A stretch of 64,000 nt of DNA from Dermabacter hominis NBRC 106157 (GCF_001570785.1 NZ_BCSI01000002.1:1-64000), one strand, 5' to 3'. Numbered from the stretch's first letter, positions 53,382 through 62,338 are shown. Made by a program: numbers and translations. Notes: generated from the letters alone by a model not told the origin.

Positions 53382-53876
53382 CTAGCCGATGACGTCGAGC
53401 TGGGCATTATCTTTGCAAATGCTCGTGACGGAGTAGATTGCGCCACCGAGTTCGAACTGGTCCCCAACCTGGAGGGGGCCGAACTGCTGCTTGCCGCCGC
53501 CCTGGTTGATCGTGAACGTCGCTTCCGAGGAGCCGCCGTTTTCCTTCCACCCGTTGTACGTGAACGAGCCGTTGAAACCCTCGAGCGCCGGATCGGGGGC
53601 GCCGTGCAGCGGGATCTTCACCATGCCCTCGTCGCTGCAGGAGTCGCCGAGCTCGGCATGATCGAGGCCTCCGGCGGTGATCTCGGGGACCGGTGGCGCA
53701 TCCCCGTCGCCCTCGGACTCATTGATCACGACGCTCGGGCCGCCACCGTCGCTCGCCTCCGCTGCGCTGGACGCCGACGGAGAGGATTGCGGCTCGTTGG
53801 GGGAGCCGCAGCCGGCAAGAGCGAGAGCAAAGCAGCTGCATGCCGCGAGTGCCCGCAGCGAGGTGGAAACACGCAC
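53382..53876 (-). CDS. lipoprotein of unknown function
   Basis: 164 residues from GTG 53876, which has AGGAGG six nt upstream. Lipobox ALAGC near residue 22, an acidic Ser-rich linker (PSASSAAEASDGGGP), then a compact C-terminal domain with two Cys (GDSCSDEG, SICKDN), and beta-rich stretches (GSFTYNGWKENGG, SEATFTINQGGGKQQFGP). No family recognised. Only three bp from the methyltransferase start; otherwise no contextual clue. Confidence 0.75.
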   Translation of the reverse strand: MRVSTSLRALAACSCFALALAGCGSPNEPQSSPSASSAAEASDGGGPSVVINESEGDGDAPPVPEITAGGLDHAELGDSCSDEGMVKIPLHGAPDPALEGFNGSFTYNGWKENGGSSEATFTINQGGGKQQFGPLQVGDQFELGGAIYSVTSICKDNAQLDVIG

Positions 53877-53968
53877 GAATGTCCTCCTAGGGTGAAATGA
53901 GACGAGTACCAGGTTAACCGCATCGGCTCCGCGCGAGGTGGACGTCTCACCGCGGTACGGTGGGGGAC

Positions 53969-54832
53969 ATGGCAGATTCACCGCGAGACACGACCCGCCC
54001 GGGCGCACCGAGCCCCGCGGCCCTCGCAGGGCGCACGCGCGCTAAACGCGAGGTGCGCCAGGTCGACTACGGCGCCCTCCCCGAGCTCGCGAGGCGCAGG
54101 GCGGCGGGCGAGGACCTCGCGGATCTCCTCGCCGAAGCCGAAAAGAGGCGCGAAGAACAGCGCGAGGAACAGCGTGAGACCAAGAGTGCTGCGAAGGCCG
54201 CGCGCGAAAAGGCTAATGAAGCGGAGAGCCTCGACATCGATCGAGGCTTCGGTGCGCCTCCCGCAGGTACCGTCGTCACGCTCAATCCCACCGACCCGCG
54301 CCCCTTCACCCGCCCGCTGACCGTTCGCGAGGAGGAAGTGCGCACGGTTTCGGGGGCGAGTTTCGCGCGCATCACTCACGACATCATCGTGCTCACCGTC
54401 GCTGACCCCGAGGATGCGTGGACGAGCGACAACGGCGCGAGCGATCACTTCCAGCGCGGAGCCTGGACCGTGCAGGTCAGGCGCGCCGACAACCACGTGA
54501 TTGGCGCGTTTCCCACGGCCTACGCCCTCTCGGTGAGGCCCGAGGAGGTGGACTCGTTCGACCCCGCGGATTTCGCGGGCCCGAGTAACCGCAAAAAGAA
54601 GGGAACGCGCCACCCCGGCGATCGCGCCGCGCTCAAACGTCGACTCGAAGAGCACGGTTTCGTGGTCACCACCTCGGGATCGACCCACGGCAAAATCACC
54701 CACCCCGATCTCCCGGGATTGTTCGCCCCGTGGGCCTCGACCCCGAGCGACCGACGCCACCCGCAACTCGTGACGGCCCAGGTGAAACGGGTCTTCGGGA
54801 TCGATATTCGTGAGGCGCCGTCGGAACCCTGA
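53969..54832 (+). CDS. hypothetical protein with HicA-like C-terminus
   Basis: 287 residues; a GTG nine nt earlier (53960) is an alternative start. Basic N-terminus, then a Glu/Arg-rich coiled coil (LLAEAEKRREEQREEQRET), an undefined middle domain (THDIIVLTVADPEDAWTSDNG), and a C-terminal RLEEHGFVVTTSGSTHGKITHP segment resembling the HicA toxin double-stranded-RNA-binding-like fold. No partner antitoxin gene adjoins, so a toxin role is not supported. Function unknown. Confidence 0.7.
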   Translation: MADSPRDTTRPGAPSPAALAGRTRAKREVRQVDYGALPELARRRAAGEDLADLLAEAEKRREEQREEQRETKSAAKAAREKANEAESLDIDRGFGAPPAGTVVTLNPTDPRPFTRPLTVREEEVRTVSGASFARITHDIIVLTVADPEDAWTSDNGASDHFQRGAWTVQVRRADNHVIGAFPTAYALSVRPEEVDSFDPADFAGPSNRKKKGTRHPGDRAALKRRLEEHGFVVTTSGSTHGKITHPDLPGLFAPWASTPSDRRHPQLVTAQVKRVFGIDIREAPSEP

Positions 54833-54883
54833 CCTCGGCTTGGGCGGGTCCTTGACCTCAGACCCAGCCCTCTCGTTCGCGGC

Positions 54884-54944
54884 CTAGGAAACTAACCCCA
54901 ACGTTTGCGGCGGTTTGCGCTCGAATTCAGCCGCAAATGTTGGG
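54884..54944 (-). repeat. 61-bp dispersed element, copy 2
   Basis: Starts CTAGGAAACTAACCCC and ends GCCGCAAATGTTGGG; inverted relative to copy 1 near 1.7 kb. The first 28 bp are identical to copy 1. Confidence 0.8.
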
Positions 54945-55039
54945 TCCGGTTTTCGGCGACGAGCCGTGCCCGTCTGGCGGCGAACCGTGCGAGGCCGGGC
55001 CGAGGTTGCTGGTACCCCAGGGCGTCAGCGCATAAAGAG

Positions 55040-55069
55040 GGCGCCGACTCGTCCCCACGAGCCGGCGCC
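55040..55069. terminator. hairpin in the 54.8-55.4 kb gap
   Basis: GGCGCCG-A-CTCGT pairs with ACGAG-C-CGGCGCC around CCCC. It is about 210 nt past the upstream gene's stop. Confidence 0.6.
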
Positions 55070-55369
55070 GTATCCCTTTCCCCCGCGCTAGGGCCTGATG
55101 TACGGATCCTCTCCTCAAAGAATCGGTACGCCGCTAACGCGTGATTACATATAACCGCCTCTTTCTTCCCGGGCGCTGTGCCTGGCCTAGCAAATCGCTG
55201 GGAGCGCCGCGGTGTTCCTGCAAGGAGCGCCCGCGAGTTCGTCGTTTGTGCTGGTAGTCGTGCATTTTGCCGAGCTAGAGTCTGGGAATCGTGGCTGAGG
55301 TCACGGTACGATTACCGTGGTTCCTCACGAAACCTTTACACATGGCCTGGCGCCCCGAGGAGGATGCAC

Positions 55370-55975
55370 GTGAATCAGCCCGTAAAACTTGACTGGCCCA
55401 CTCCTACCACCGACGTCGACACCTCGAAAATGCGGGCGGCACTCGAGCGGCTTGCCGTCGCAGTCGCCTCCTCGAATGGTCTTGCTGAATCGATCGACCC
55501 CGAAGAATCCGGGGCCGATGTTCCCCCCGCCCTCAAAGATCTCGCCGATGAAATGGCGGGGGCACGCGTGGGGGAGGAGTTTGAGCTGAACCTTCTGGCT
55601 GAGGATCGCACGGATCTGGGCCCCTTCACGTTGCTGGGCGAGCCGACGTCGTACTATCCCCTCTTCGAGACCGTCGACGACGCCGTGATTCTCACGCTCA
55701 ATGATGAGGGCATCCCGGGTGGCGTGTGGTGGATCGACGAGGAGCTCGACATGCATCTGCTAGCGACGAGCCTCGATGAATACGTGGATACCGTTGCGCG
55801 CGCGATCGCTGCACTCAGCCCCGAGGCAAGCGAGCCGGCGGAGGATGTATGGCGTGCGGTTGCGGCATCGAAGCGCTCGACGTTTACCGTTCTCGAATCG
55901 GTTGAGGATCTGTCCTCACACGTTGAGTTCGCCGCCGACGGCCTCAGTGCGCGCCTCGTCGCGGATCAAGCGTGA
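55370..55975 (+). CDS. hypothetical protein (SMI1/KNR4-like fold possible)
   Basis: 201 residues. GTG at 55370 is preferred because AGGAGG sits six nt before it; ATG 55364 would touch that site. The region PPALKDLADEMAGARVGEEFELN and GVWWIDEELDMHLLATSLDEYVDTVARAI recalls SUKH/SMI1-KNR4 proteins, which include immunity proteins for contact toxins, but similarity is by eye only. No toxin gene is near. Confidence 0.6.
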   Translation: MNQPVKLDWPTPTTDVDTSKMRAALERLAVAVASSNGLAESIDPEESGADVPPALKDLADEMAGARVGEEFELNLLAEDRTDLGPFTLLGEPTSYYPLFETVDDAVILTLNDEGIPGGVWWIDEELDMHLLATSLDEYVDTVARAIAALSPEASEPAEDVWRAVAASKRSTFTVLESVEDLSSHVEFAADGLSARLVADQA

Positions 55976-56084
55976 TCAGGTGAGGTTTACCCGAACTTTT
56001 TCGCTCCCTTGCAGCCTCGAGGCGCTTGCTCGATACCTCGATACTCACGCTGCGCGCCCCGGGATACGGCTGAAGGTGTGGGCG

Positions 56085-57071
56085 TTATTCAGGTCGTGGT
56101 GAGCGCAGGGGGATGTAGCCCGCGATGATGACAGCCGCGAGCAGCGTGAGCGCCGCCCCTATCACTGTGAGCGGGGAGAGGTGCACGCTCGGGTCGAGCG
56201 CATCGAGCATGACTGACCCGATGATTTGGCCCGCAATCGCCGCGCCGCTCAGCACGAGCACGCCCGTGTACCGCACGAGGGCGGCGGACGCGGCAATGTA
56301 GGTGAGGCCGATCAGACCACCGAGGTAGAGAACCGGATTGGTGGGAAACGCCCCACCCAGCGGGGTGAGCGCGAGGCTGATCGCTGCCGCTATGCCGAGC
56401 GCGAGTGAGCCGAGCGTGAAGTTGCCGAGCGCCGAAACGAGAAAACTTCCCGTGTGCGCCGTGACGATGCCGTTGGCGCCTGTTTGAAGGCCGACGCCTA
56501 TTCCCGCGACAAACGGCAGGATCAGGTGGAGCCACGGCACGGCGTTCGTGAGCCCAGAGGCAAGCGCCAAGGCGACACTGGCGACCATGAGGGCTGAGCC
56601 GACAAGGCGCGAGGTGCTCAAGCGCCGCGGCTCACCGGGTCCGAAACCGACGCGGTCGAGAGCGGCCCCAGCGAGAGTTTGCCCCGCGACAACGCTCACG
56701 ATGAACAGGGCGACGCCGAGCACCCCTACCGTGAGGGACTGCGTGAAAACGAGGAAGGCGCCGCCAAGGCCGCCGATCGCGTACCGCCAATCGAAGCGAC
56801 CCGTCGCGATGTCGCGCGCGTAGTCCCGCGCCGCACGTCGCTCAGCGGGCAGAGACAGCACGATTACGCAAAGTCCAAGGCAGCCGATGCCGAAGCTCAC
56901 GAAGGCCGCGAGATAGGGGCTCTCGAGCTGCCCCGCAAGATCCGCGTTGATACGGGACTGGAGAGCGGCGAGAACGCCCCCTGCCATGATGATGGCGATC
57001 GCCCACCACGGTGCACGCGGCGCCGCGCCGTGCGCACGGTTTCCCTTCGTCGCTGGATTTTTTGCACTCAT
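56085..57071 (-). CDS. DMT-family transporter, YdcZ/DUF606 type
   Basis: 328 residues, about ten helices in two homologous halves (ALQSRINADLAGQLESPYLAAFVSFGIG and GLQTGANGIVTAHTGSFLVSALGNFTLGSLAL), typical of fused YdcZ proteins. Start at 57071 fits MSAKNPATKG and removes an unlikely basic extension. Substrate unknown; the family is near EmrE-like exporters. Confidence 0.85.
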   Translation of the reverse strand: MSAKNPATKGNRAHGAAPRAPWWAIAIIMAGGVLAALQSRINADLAGQLESPYLAAFVSFGIGCLGLCVIVLSLPAERRAARDYARDIATGRFDWRYAIGGLGGAFLVFTQSLTVGVLGVALFIVSVVAGQTLAGAALDRVGFGPGEPRRLSTSRLVGSALMVASVALALASGLTNAVPWLHLILPFVAGIGVGLQTGANGIVTAHTGSFLVSALGNFTLGSLALGIAAAISLALTPLGGAFPTNPVLYLGGLIGLTYIAASAALVRYTGVLVLSGAAIAGQIIGSVMLDALDPSVHLSPLTVIGAALTLLAAVIIAGYIPLRSPRPE

Positions 57072-57154
57072 GCCCCCATTGTCCCGCGCGGCACCGCGGC
57101 GAAAAACTGAGACGCGCGGATCGCGCGCTGGCGTCGGACCCCTACGATGGAAAT

Positions 57155-57649
57155 ATGGAACTCGATCCCGGTTATTCAAATGTGCGCGTGGGCGTCAAGG
57201 CGATCATCGTGCGCGGAACCAGCGTGCTGTTCAACGAAAACATTGACATCAACGGCAACCGCGTGTTCGTGCTGCCCGGCGGCGGGCAGGAGCACGGCGA
57301 AAGCCAGATTGAGGCGCTGAGGCGCGAATGCGAGGAGGAGGTCGGCGCGGCCGTGCGTGTGTACGACCTTGCGTGCACGTTCGATCTCATCAGCGCGAAG
57401 GTGGGCCGCCACCGCGACTCAGGGCAAGTGTTCCACCAGCAGAATCTTCTGTTCTGGTGCGACCTCGAGCCCGGTAGCGAGCCGCACATCGGGGAAGGGC
57501 ACGATAAGCACCAGGTGGGCGTCAAGTGGATCGAGATCAACGACCTCCACACGGTCGATGTTCGACCGCGCGAGGTTGGCGAGTGGTTGCAGTCGGATCC
57601 GAGCATCCGCCCGCGCACGCTCGGCACGATCCGCGAACAGTCACTGTAG
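57155..57649 (+). CDS. Nudix hydrolase
   Basis: 164 residues. Complete Nudix box GGQEHGESQIEALRRECEEE followed by VGA (metal-binding Glu in REcEEE). It should hydrolyse a nucleoside diphosphate derivative; the specific one is not evident. A GGTCCGACG-family copy lies 15 nt before the ATG, between two divergent genes. Confidence 0.92.
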   Translation: MELDPGYSNVRVGVKAIIVRGTSVLFNENIDINGNRVFVLPGGGQEHGESQIEALRRECEEEVGAAVRVYDLACTFDLISAKVGRHRDSGQVFHQQNLLFWCDLEPGSEPHIGEGHDKHQVGVKWIEINDLHTVDVRPREVGEWLQSDPSIRPRTLGTIREQSL

Positions 57650-57658
57650 GGAGCGGGG

Positions 57659-57682
57659 TCCGACGGTTACCGCCCACCGTCG
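57659..57682 (+). terminator. hairpin after the Nudix gene
   Basis: CGACGGT and ACCGTCG pair around an 8-nt loop, nine nt after the stop. It is built from the GGTCCGACGG motif. Confidence 0.65.
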
Positions 57683-57779
57683 TGAAGGGGGTTTAAGGCG
57701 ACGCGCAGCCGGCCCCTCAGCGTGCGTTCGACCCCGAGTGAGGCAATGTATACACAGGTCAGAGGGTTGTGCAGCTGAA

Positions 57780-57802
57780 CTTCGCACGGCGTTCGTGCGA
57801 AG
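57780..57802. promoter_or_regulatory. perfect 9-bp inverted repeat upstream of azlC
   Basis: CTTCGCACG-GCGTT-CGTGCGAAG, 60 nt before the azlC start. It could be an operator or leader hairpin. Confidence 0.45.
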
Positions 57803-57861
57803 ATTAAAGACGCCCGCTCGCCGCGGGATTCAGAACAGATGTGAGTGAAAGGGAAGCACGC

Positions 57862-58617
57862 ATGAGCGTTGCGGCGCAGCCTAGCGCGCATGAGCCTCCC
57901 TATTCGGTGCGCCACGAAATCGCGCAGGGAGCCCTGCTGATTCTCCCGGCGGGTCTCGGCATGATCCCGATCGGCATCGCTTTTGGACTTCTCGTTGTGC
58001 AGTCCGGACTTCCGTGGTGGATGGCACCCGCCCTCTCGTTCTTCGCGTACGCGGGCTCGCTCGAGCTTTTGCTCATCACACTCATCACGTCGCTCACGCC
58101 GCTCGTGACGATCGCCGCGGCATCGTTCTTCGTGAACTTCCGCCACGTGTTCTACGCGTTCAACTTCCCGCTTAAGGTCGTGAAGAACCCGTTTTTGAAG
58201 TTCTACGCGATGTATTCGCTCACCGACGAAATCTTCGCGGTTACAGTTGCGAATCCGAAGGGATGGACTCAGCCGCGCGTGATCTCCGCAGGGGCCGTAC
58301 TCCAGATCTGCTGGGTGGGTGGCGGCCTCATGGGCGTGCTCCTCTCGAGCTTCATTCCCTTCCAGATCCGCGGCTTGAGTTTCGCGCTGTGCGCCCTGTT
58401 CATCACGCTCACGCTCGATGCGTGCCGCACGAAACAGGAAATCCCGTCGCTTCTCCTCGGTGCTGCCGCCTTCGGCCTCGCGCTCCTTTTGCTCCCGAGC
58501 CAGCCGATCTTCGCCGCGATGATCGGCTTCGTTGCAACCCTCGCGGCTCGCTACACGATCGCCGTGCGCCTCACGAGACCCCTGCCGGCAGAGATGGAGA
58601 GCGACGATGCAGCTTGA
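57862..58617 (+). CDS. azlC: AzlC-family branched-chain amino acid exporter subunit
   Basis: 251 residues from ATG 57862 (GAAAGGGAAG upstream). Large subunit of the AzlCD / BrnFE pump exporting branched-chain amino acids or methionine. Diagnostic segments: LPAGLGMIPIGIAFGLLVVQSGL, FFAYAGSLELLLI, FFVNFRHVFYAFNFPL. Overlaps azlD by 11 nt. Confidence 0.93.
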   Translation: MSVAAQPSAHEPPYSVRHEIAQGALLILPAGLGMIPIGIAFGLLVVQSGLPWWMAPALSFFAYAGSLELLLITLITSLTPLVTIAAASFFVNFRHVFYAFNFPLKVVKNPFLKFYAMYSLTDEIFAVTVANPKGWTQPRVISAGAVLQICWVGGGLMGVLLSSFIPFQIRGLSFALCALFITLTLDACRTKQEIPSLLLGAAAFGLALLLLPSQPIFAAMIGFVATLAARYTIAVRLTRPLPAEMESDDAA

Positions 58618-58942
58618 CATCCCCTTCTGGTACCTCGCCTCAGTTCTCCTCATTGCCTTCGCCGTCACCTTCACGCTGCGCGCGCTCCCGTTCGCGATCC
58701 TCGAACCGCTGCGCAAATCCCAGTTCGTGCGCGTCATGGCCGTGTGGATGCCCGCGGGAATCCTCGTGATCCTTGCGCTCGCGACGTTCAAGAGCACCCT
58801 TGCCGAAGAGCCCGGAAGCATCATCCACCTTCTCATCGCGTCGGCTGTCACGATCGCCGTGCACCTTTTCGGTGGGCGCCGCACCCTCGTGAGCGTCGCC
58901 GCCGGGACCCTCGCCTTCGTGCTGCTCGTGAACTTCTTCTAA
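58607..58942 (+). CDS. azlD: AzlD-family branched-chain amino acid exporter subunit
   Basis: 111 residues, four helices, with the AzlD pattern RALPFAILEPLRKSQFVRVMAVWMPAGILVILAL. Small subunit of the exporter formed with AzlC. Confidence 0.92.
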   Translation: MQLDIPFWYLASVLLIAFAVTFTLRALPFAILEPLRKSQFVRVMAVWMPAGILVILALATFKSTLAEEPGSIIHLLIASAVTIAVHLFGGRRTLVSVAAGTLAFVLLVNFF

Positions 58943-59022
58943 GCGAACGCATCGGGGCGGCAGGGTGCCGCGGAAGCGGGAGCGCCCTCAACTCGGTTGC
59001 GTGGTTCGGTGTGTGCGAAAAA

Positions 59023-59053
59023 ATTCCGACGGTAGCCCGGCAACCGTCGGACC
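59023..59053 (-). terminator. rho-independent terminator of the glycosyltransferase gene
   Basis: On the minus strand TCCGACGGT pairs with ACCGTCGGA around a 9-nt loop, followed by ATTTTTT. The first arm is a GGTCCGACGG motif copy that begins on the stop codon's last base. Confidence 0.9.
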
Positions 59054-60087
59054 TAATTGAACCCAAACCGCTTGCGAATGACCCCGTAAGTGGTGCGGAT
59101 AAACCTGTGCGCGCCGGGCCCACGTGCGCTGAGTCCCATGCTCATGGGTGTGCGGCGGTAGGCGCGGTACGCGGGATAGTTATGCGATTTGAGATACGCG
59201 AGGAGGTCGCGGCCCTGGGCTTTTGCCTCCGGTGTTTTTGCGAGCACCGCGAACGTGAGGGAGATGCTCGTGATGATCGTGAGGTAGTGCAGGAGGTAGC
59301 GACGTAGCGAGCGTGAGGAAATATCGTCGACGCGCAGTTCATCGATCATGATTCTGTTGACGCGAAGTTGCTGGTCAAGGCGCGAGATCATGACTTTTTC
59401 GTTGACGCTCTGGTCGTCGCGGCCAATGAAGTAGTAGTACAGCGGAACCGGAAGGTAGTAGAGGGTGCGGGTGTGGCGAAGGGGAATCGACGCGTAGAGG
59501 TTGTCGACATAGAACGTGTGGCGGGGAAGCTCAAGCCCTGATTCGATGATCACACTGCGCTTGTAGAGAATCGCGTGCATGAGGAAGTAGCTGCCCATTC
59601 TGGGGCGCGACACCTGGTCCCACGTGAGTGTTCGCCGGGTGGGCACGGTGCGCCGGTATCCGATCCGACGGTTCTTTTTGAGCGCGTGATTGTCGTACAC
59701 GTAGTCGGTGAGGACGAGGTCGGGGAGATTGTCGGGCGGGAACGACTCGACCGTGTGGAGCAGCTCGCTCAAGGCGCGGGTGTCGAGTCGGTCATCGGAA
59801 TCGAGGACCTTGAGGTAGATGCCATTCGCCGCATGGACTCCTGCCATAACGGCTGCGCCGTGACCCCCGTTCGGCTGGCTCACGACGTGAACGATGCGGG
59901 GGTGGCACTCCTCGTACTGCCGCGCGATGCGTTCGGTCTCGTCCGTCGAGCCGTCATTGACGAGGATGATCTGGATGCGCTCGCGGGGTTCGTCTCCGTC
60001 GAGGAGGATCGAGTCGATGGCCCGGCGCATGTACTGCGCTGAGTTGTAGCACGGCACAACGAAGGAGATCAGGGGGGAAGATTGCAT
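59053..60087 (-). CDS. family 2 glycosyltransferase
   Basis: 344 residues. GT-A fold: FVVPCYNSAQYMRRAIDSIL, VNDGSTDET, NGGHGAAVMAGVHAANG and the metal-binding DSDDRLD. No membrane helix, so a cytoplasmic enzyme adding a sugar to a cell-wall polymer or lipid carrier. No other glycan genes nearby. Confidence 0.9.
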   Translation of the reverse strand: MQSSPLISFVVPCYNSAQYMRRAIDSILLDGDEPRERIQIILVNDGSTDETERIARQYEECHPRIVHVVSQPNGGHGAAVMAGVHAANGIYLKVLDSDDRLDTRALSELLHTVESFPPDNLPDLVLTDYVYDNHALKKNRRIGYRRTVPTRRTLTWDQVSRPRMGSYFLMHAILYKRSVIIESGLELPRHTFYVDNLYASIPLRHTRTLYYLPVPLYYYFIGRDDQSVNEKVMISRLDQQLRVNRIMIDELRVDDISSRSLRRYLLHYLTIITSISLTFAVLAKTPEAKAQGRDLLAYLKSHNYPAYRAYRRTPMSMGLSARGPGAHRFIRTTYGVIRKRFGFN

Positions 60088-60178
60088 GGGATCTATCGTA
60101 GATCCCCGAACCGTGAGGAGGCGCGGCTACGATTGAGAGTGCTTCCCATCCGACGATGACGTAAGAGAGGTACGCACA

Positions 60179-61363
60179 GTGACCCGCCCGCCCGCATGTG
60201 ACTTTGAAACGCTCGTGGACCGCTCGGGGACGGGGTCCGTGAAATGGGAGCTTATGCGTGAACGCGGGGGAGACGTCCCCGCGGGGATCGCGCCACTGTC
60301 GACGGCGGATCTCGATTTTCTGCCCGCCCCGGAGATTACGCGGGGGCTGCGCGAGCACCTCGAGGGTGCGGTCCTGGGATATACGGGTCCGACGCCTGCA
60401 CTGTTCTCGGCGATTCAAATGTGGCAAGCCGTGCGTCACCGCTGGGCGATCGATACGCGCTGGATTTCGATGATGCCGGGGGTAGTCACGGGGTTGTTCG
60501 CCGGTGTTCGCGCAGCAAGTAAGTCCGGCGACGGGGTCGCTCTCTTGACGCCCGCCTACCCTCCCATGGTCGATGCGATCGAGAAGACGGGGCGGCGCCT
60601 CGTGGCGGTGCCCCTCGACGGCGAGGGTGGGCGATACCGAATCGATTTTGCCGCTCTTGCCGATGCTCTCGAGAACGAAGACGTCACGGTGCTCATCCTG
60701 TGTTCGCCGCACAACCCGACCGGCCGCGTGTGGACGCACACGGAGCTCGAAGAGATCGCGCATCTTGCTCGCGCCAATGACGTGACGGTCATTGCCGATG
60801 AGATTCACGCGGATATCGTGCACGAGGGGTTCGAGCACATCCCCTTCGCAGCCATGAGCGAGGATGCGACGTCGCGGACGATCACACTGTCGTCGGCGTC
60901 CAAGAGTTTCAATCTTGCCGGCGTGCAAACGAGCTGGGCGATAATCGAAAATGCCGAGCTGCGCGCCGCCTACGAGCGCGAACTCGAGGCGTGGGGCTTC
61001 CACTTTGCGAACTGCCTCGGGTATCGCGCGGTCGAGATCGCCTACACGGAGGCGAGTGCGTGGCTCGAGGGGCTGCTCGAACTGATCGCCCGCAACGACA
61101 AGGTGAGCAGGGAGTTCTTTGCTGAGCGCTTCCCGGAGGTGGCGATCGCGCCGCTCGAGGGAACGTTCCTTCAGTGGATCGATTTTCGCCCGCTTGGGCT
61201 CGATGAACGTGAGCTTACGCGCCTTCACGACCGTGAGGCGCACGTGTTCTTTGAGCATGGGCGAAGCTTTGGCGCGCCCGGTTTCGAGCGTCTCAACCTC
61301 GGTACGCCGACGCGAGTGCTAGAAGAGGCGCTCGTCCGTTTGGCCGAGGCGCACGGTCGCTAG
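60179..61363 (+). CDS. MalY/PatB-type PLP-dependent C-S lyase
   Basis: 394 residues, fold-type I aminotransferase. Landmarks: STADLDFLPAPEI (substrate loop), LCSPHNPTGRVW, DEIHADIVHEGFEHIPFA (Asp and His of MalY type) and the PLP lysine in SSASKSFNLAGVQ. Most likely a cystathionine beta-lyase or cysteine desulfhydrase. GTG start with AGAGAGG upstream. VLGYTGPTPALF overlaps a GGTCCGACG motif copy. Confidence 0.92.
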   Translation: MTRPPACDFETLVDRSGTGSVKWELMRERGGDVPAGIAPLSTADLDFLPAPEITRGLREHLEGAVLGYTGPTPALFSAIQMWQAVRHRWAIDTRWISMMPGVVTGLFAGVRAASKSGDGVALLTPAYPPMVDAIEKTGRRLVAVPLDGEGGRYRIDFAALADALENEDVTVLILCSPHNPTGRVWTHTELEEIAHLARANDVTVIADEIHADIVHEGFEHIPFAAMSEDATSRTITLSSASKSFNLAGVQTSWAIIENAELRAAYERELEAWGFHFANCLGYRAVEIAYTEASAWLEGLLELIARNDKVSREFFAERFPEVAIAPLEGTFLQWIDFRPLGLDERELTRLHDREAHVFFEHGRSFGAPGFERLNLGTPTRVLEEALVRLAEAHGR

Positions 61364-61372
61364 GCTGGGGGT

Positions 61373-62314
61373 ATGTCCACAGCAGAACACTCACGCACTC
61401 CGTCATTCGCCTATCCTTTGCGGTCCATTGGACGCCTCGCGGTGACACCGCTTGGTCTTGGAGCCATGCCTCTCTCGTTCGAGGAGAAAGCCGACGACAC
61501 CGAGAACGCGCGCGCCACGGTTGCCGCTGCTCTCGAGGCGGGCATCACCCTCATCGACACCGCCGACATCTACGCGCCCGCATGGAACAAGGTTGGCCAT
61601 AACGAGCGGCAGGTGGCCGACGCCCTCGAGGCCTACGCCGAGGCACATCCGGACTTTGACCGGGCGGGCATCACGGTTGCGACCAAGGGCGGCATCACGC
61701 GCGCCGAAGGTGAGAAGTGGGGCCGTGACAGTTCCGTCGGCCACTTCCGCACCGCGGTGGTGCGCTCGAAGAAGAATCTTCGAGTCGAGGCCATCGACCT
61801 GTACTACCTGCACCGTCCCGACCGCACGCGCCTGTACTCGGAGGCGATCGAGACTCTCGCCGAGCTCAAGGACGAGGGGCACGTGAAGAATATCGGGATC
61901 TCGAACGCGAGCGTCGAGGAGATCGAGATTGCCCTCGACGTGCTCGGTGAGGGCAACCTCGCGGCCGTGCAAAACGAGTTTTCGCCGCGCTTCAACCACA
62001 CGAGCTGGGACGAGCTGCAGTTGTGCGGCGAGCACGGCATTACGTTCGTGCCGTGGTCTCCGCTAGGCGGCACAGGCGGGGGAGCCTTCGCGGTCGGTGA
62101 GCGCTTCCCCGTGATCGCCGAGATCGCTCGCGCACGCGGTGTGAGCCCCCAGCAGGTCGTTCTCGCCTGGGAAATGTCACTCGGCGACCACGTACTGCCG
62201 ATTCCCGGTGCTTCGAGGCCCGCATCCGTTGCGGATTCGGCGAAGGCGATGAGCCTTGCACTCGAGTCCGGTGAGAAGGACGCCCTCAACAAGGAACTGC
62301 TGCCGAAGCGCTAA
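61373..62314 (+). CDS. aldo-keto reductase
   Basis: 313 residues, (beta/alpha)8 NADPH reductase. Catalytic set in order: Asp/Tyr in IDTADIYAP, Lys in VATKGGI, His in YYLHRPD. C-terminal PIPGASRPASVADSAKAM contacts the cofactor. Ten nt after the lyase gene, probably co-transcribed. Physiological substrate unknown. Confidence 0.93.
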   Translation: MSTAEHSRTPSFAYPLRSIGRLAVTPLGLGAMPLSFEEKADDTENARATVAAALEAGITLIDTADIYAPAWNKVGHNERQVADALEAYAEAHPDFDRAGITVATKGGITRAEGEKWGRDSSVGHFRTAVVRSKKNLRVEAIDLYYLHRPDRTRLYSEAIETLAELKDEGHVKNIGISNASVEEIEIALDVLGEGNLAAVQNEFSPRFNHTSWDELQLCGEHGITFVPWSPLGGTGGGAFAVGERFPVIAEIARARGVSPQQVVLAWEMSLGDHVLPIPGASRPASVADSAKAMSLALESGEKDALNKELLPKR

Positions 62315-62338
62315 AGCGAGGTGCTGTACACGTCAAAA

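Larger units (their letters stand above)
54833..55369. other. 540-bp intergenic region
   Basis: Holds the second copy of a 61-bp dispersed repeat and a hairpin, both listed. The remaining sequence near 55140-55360 is the presumed promoter region of the next gene; no ORF with support. Confidence 0.6.
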
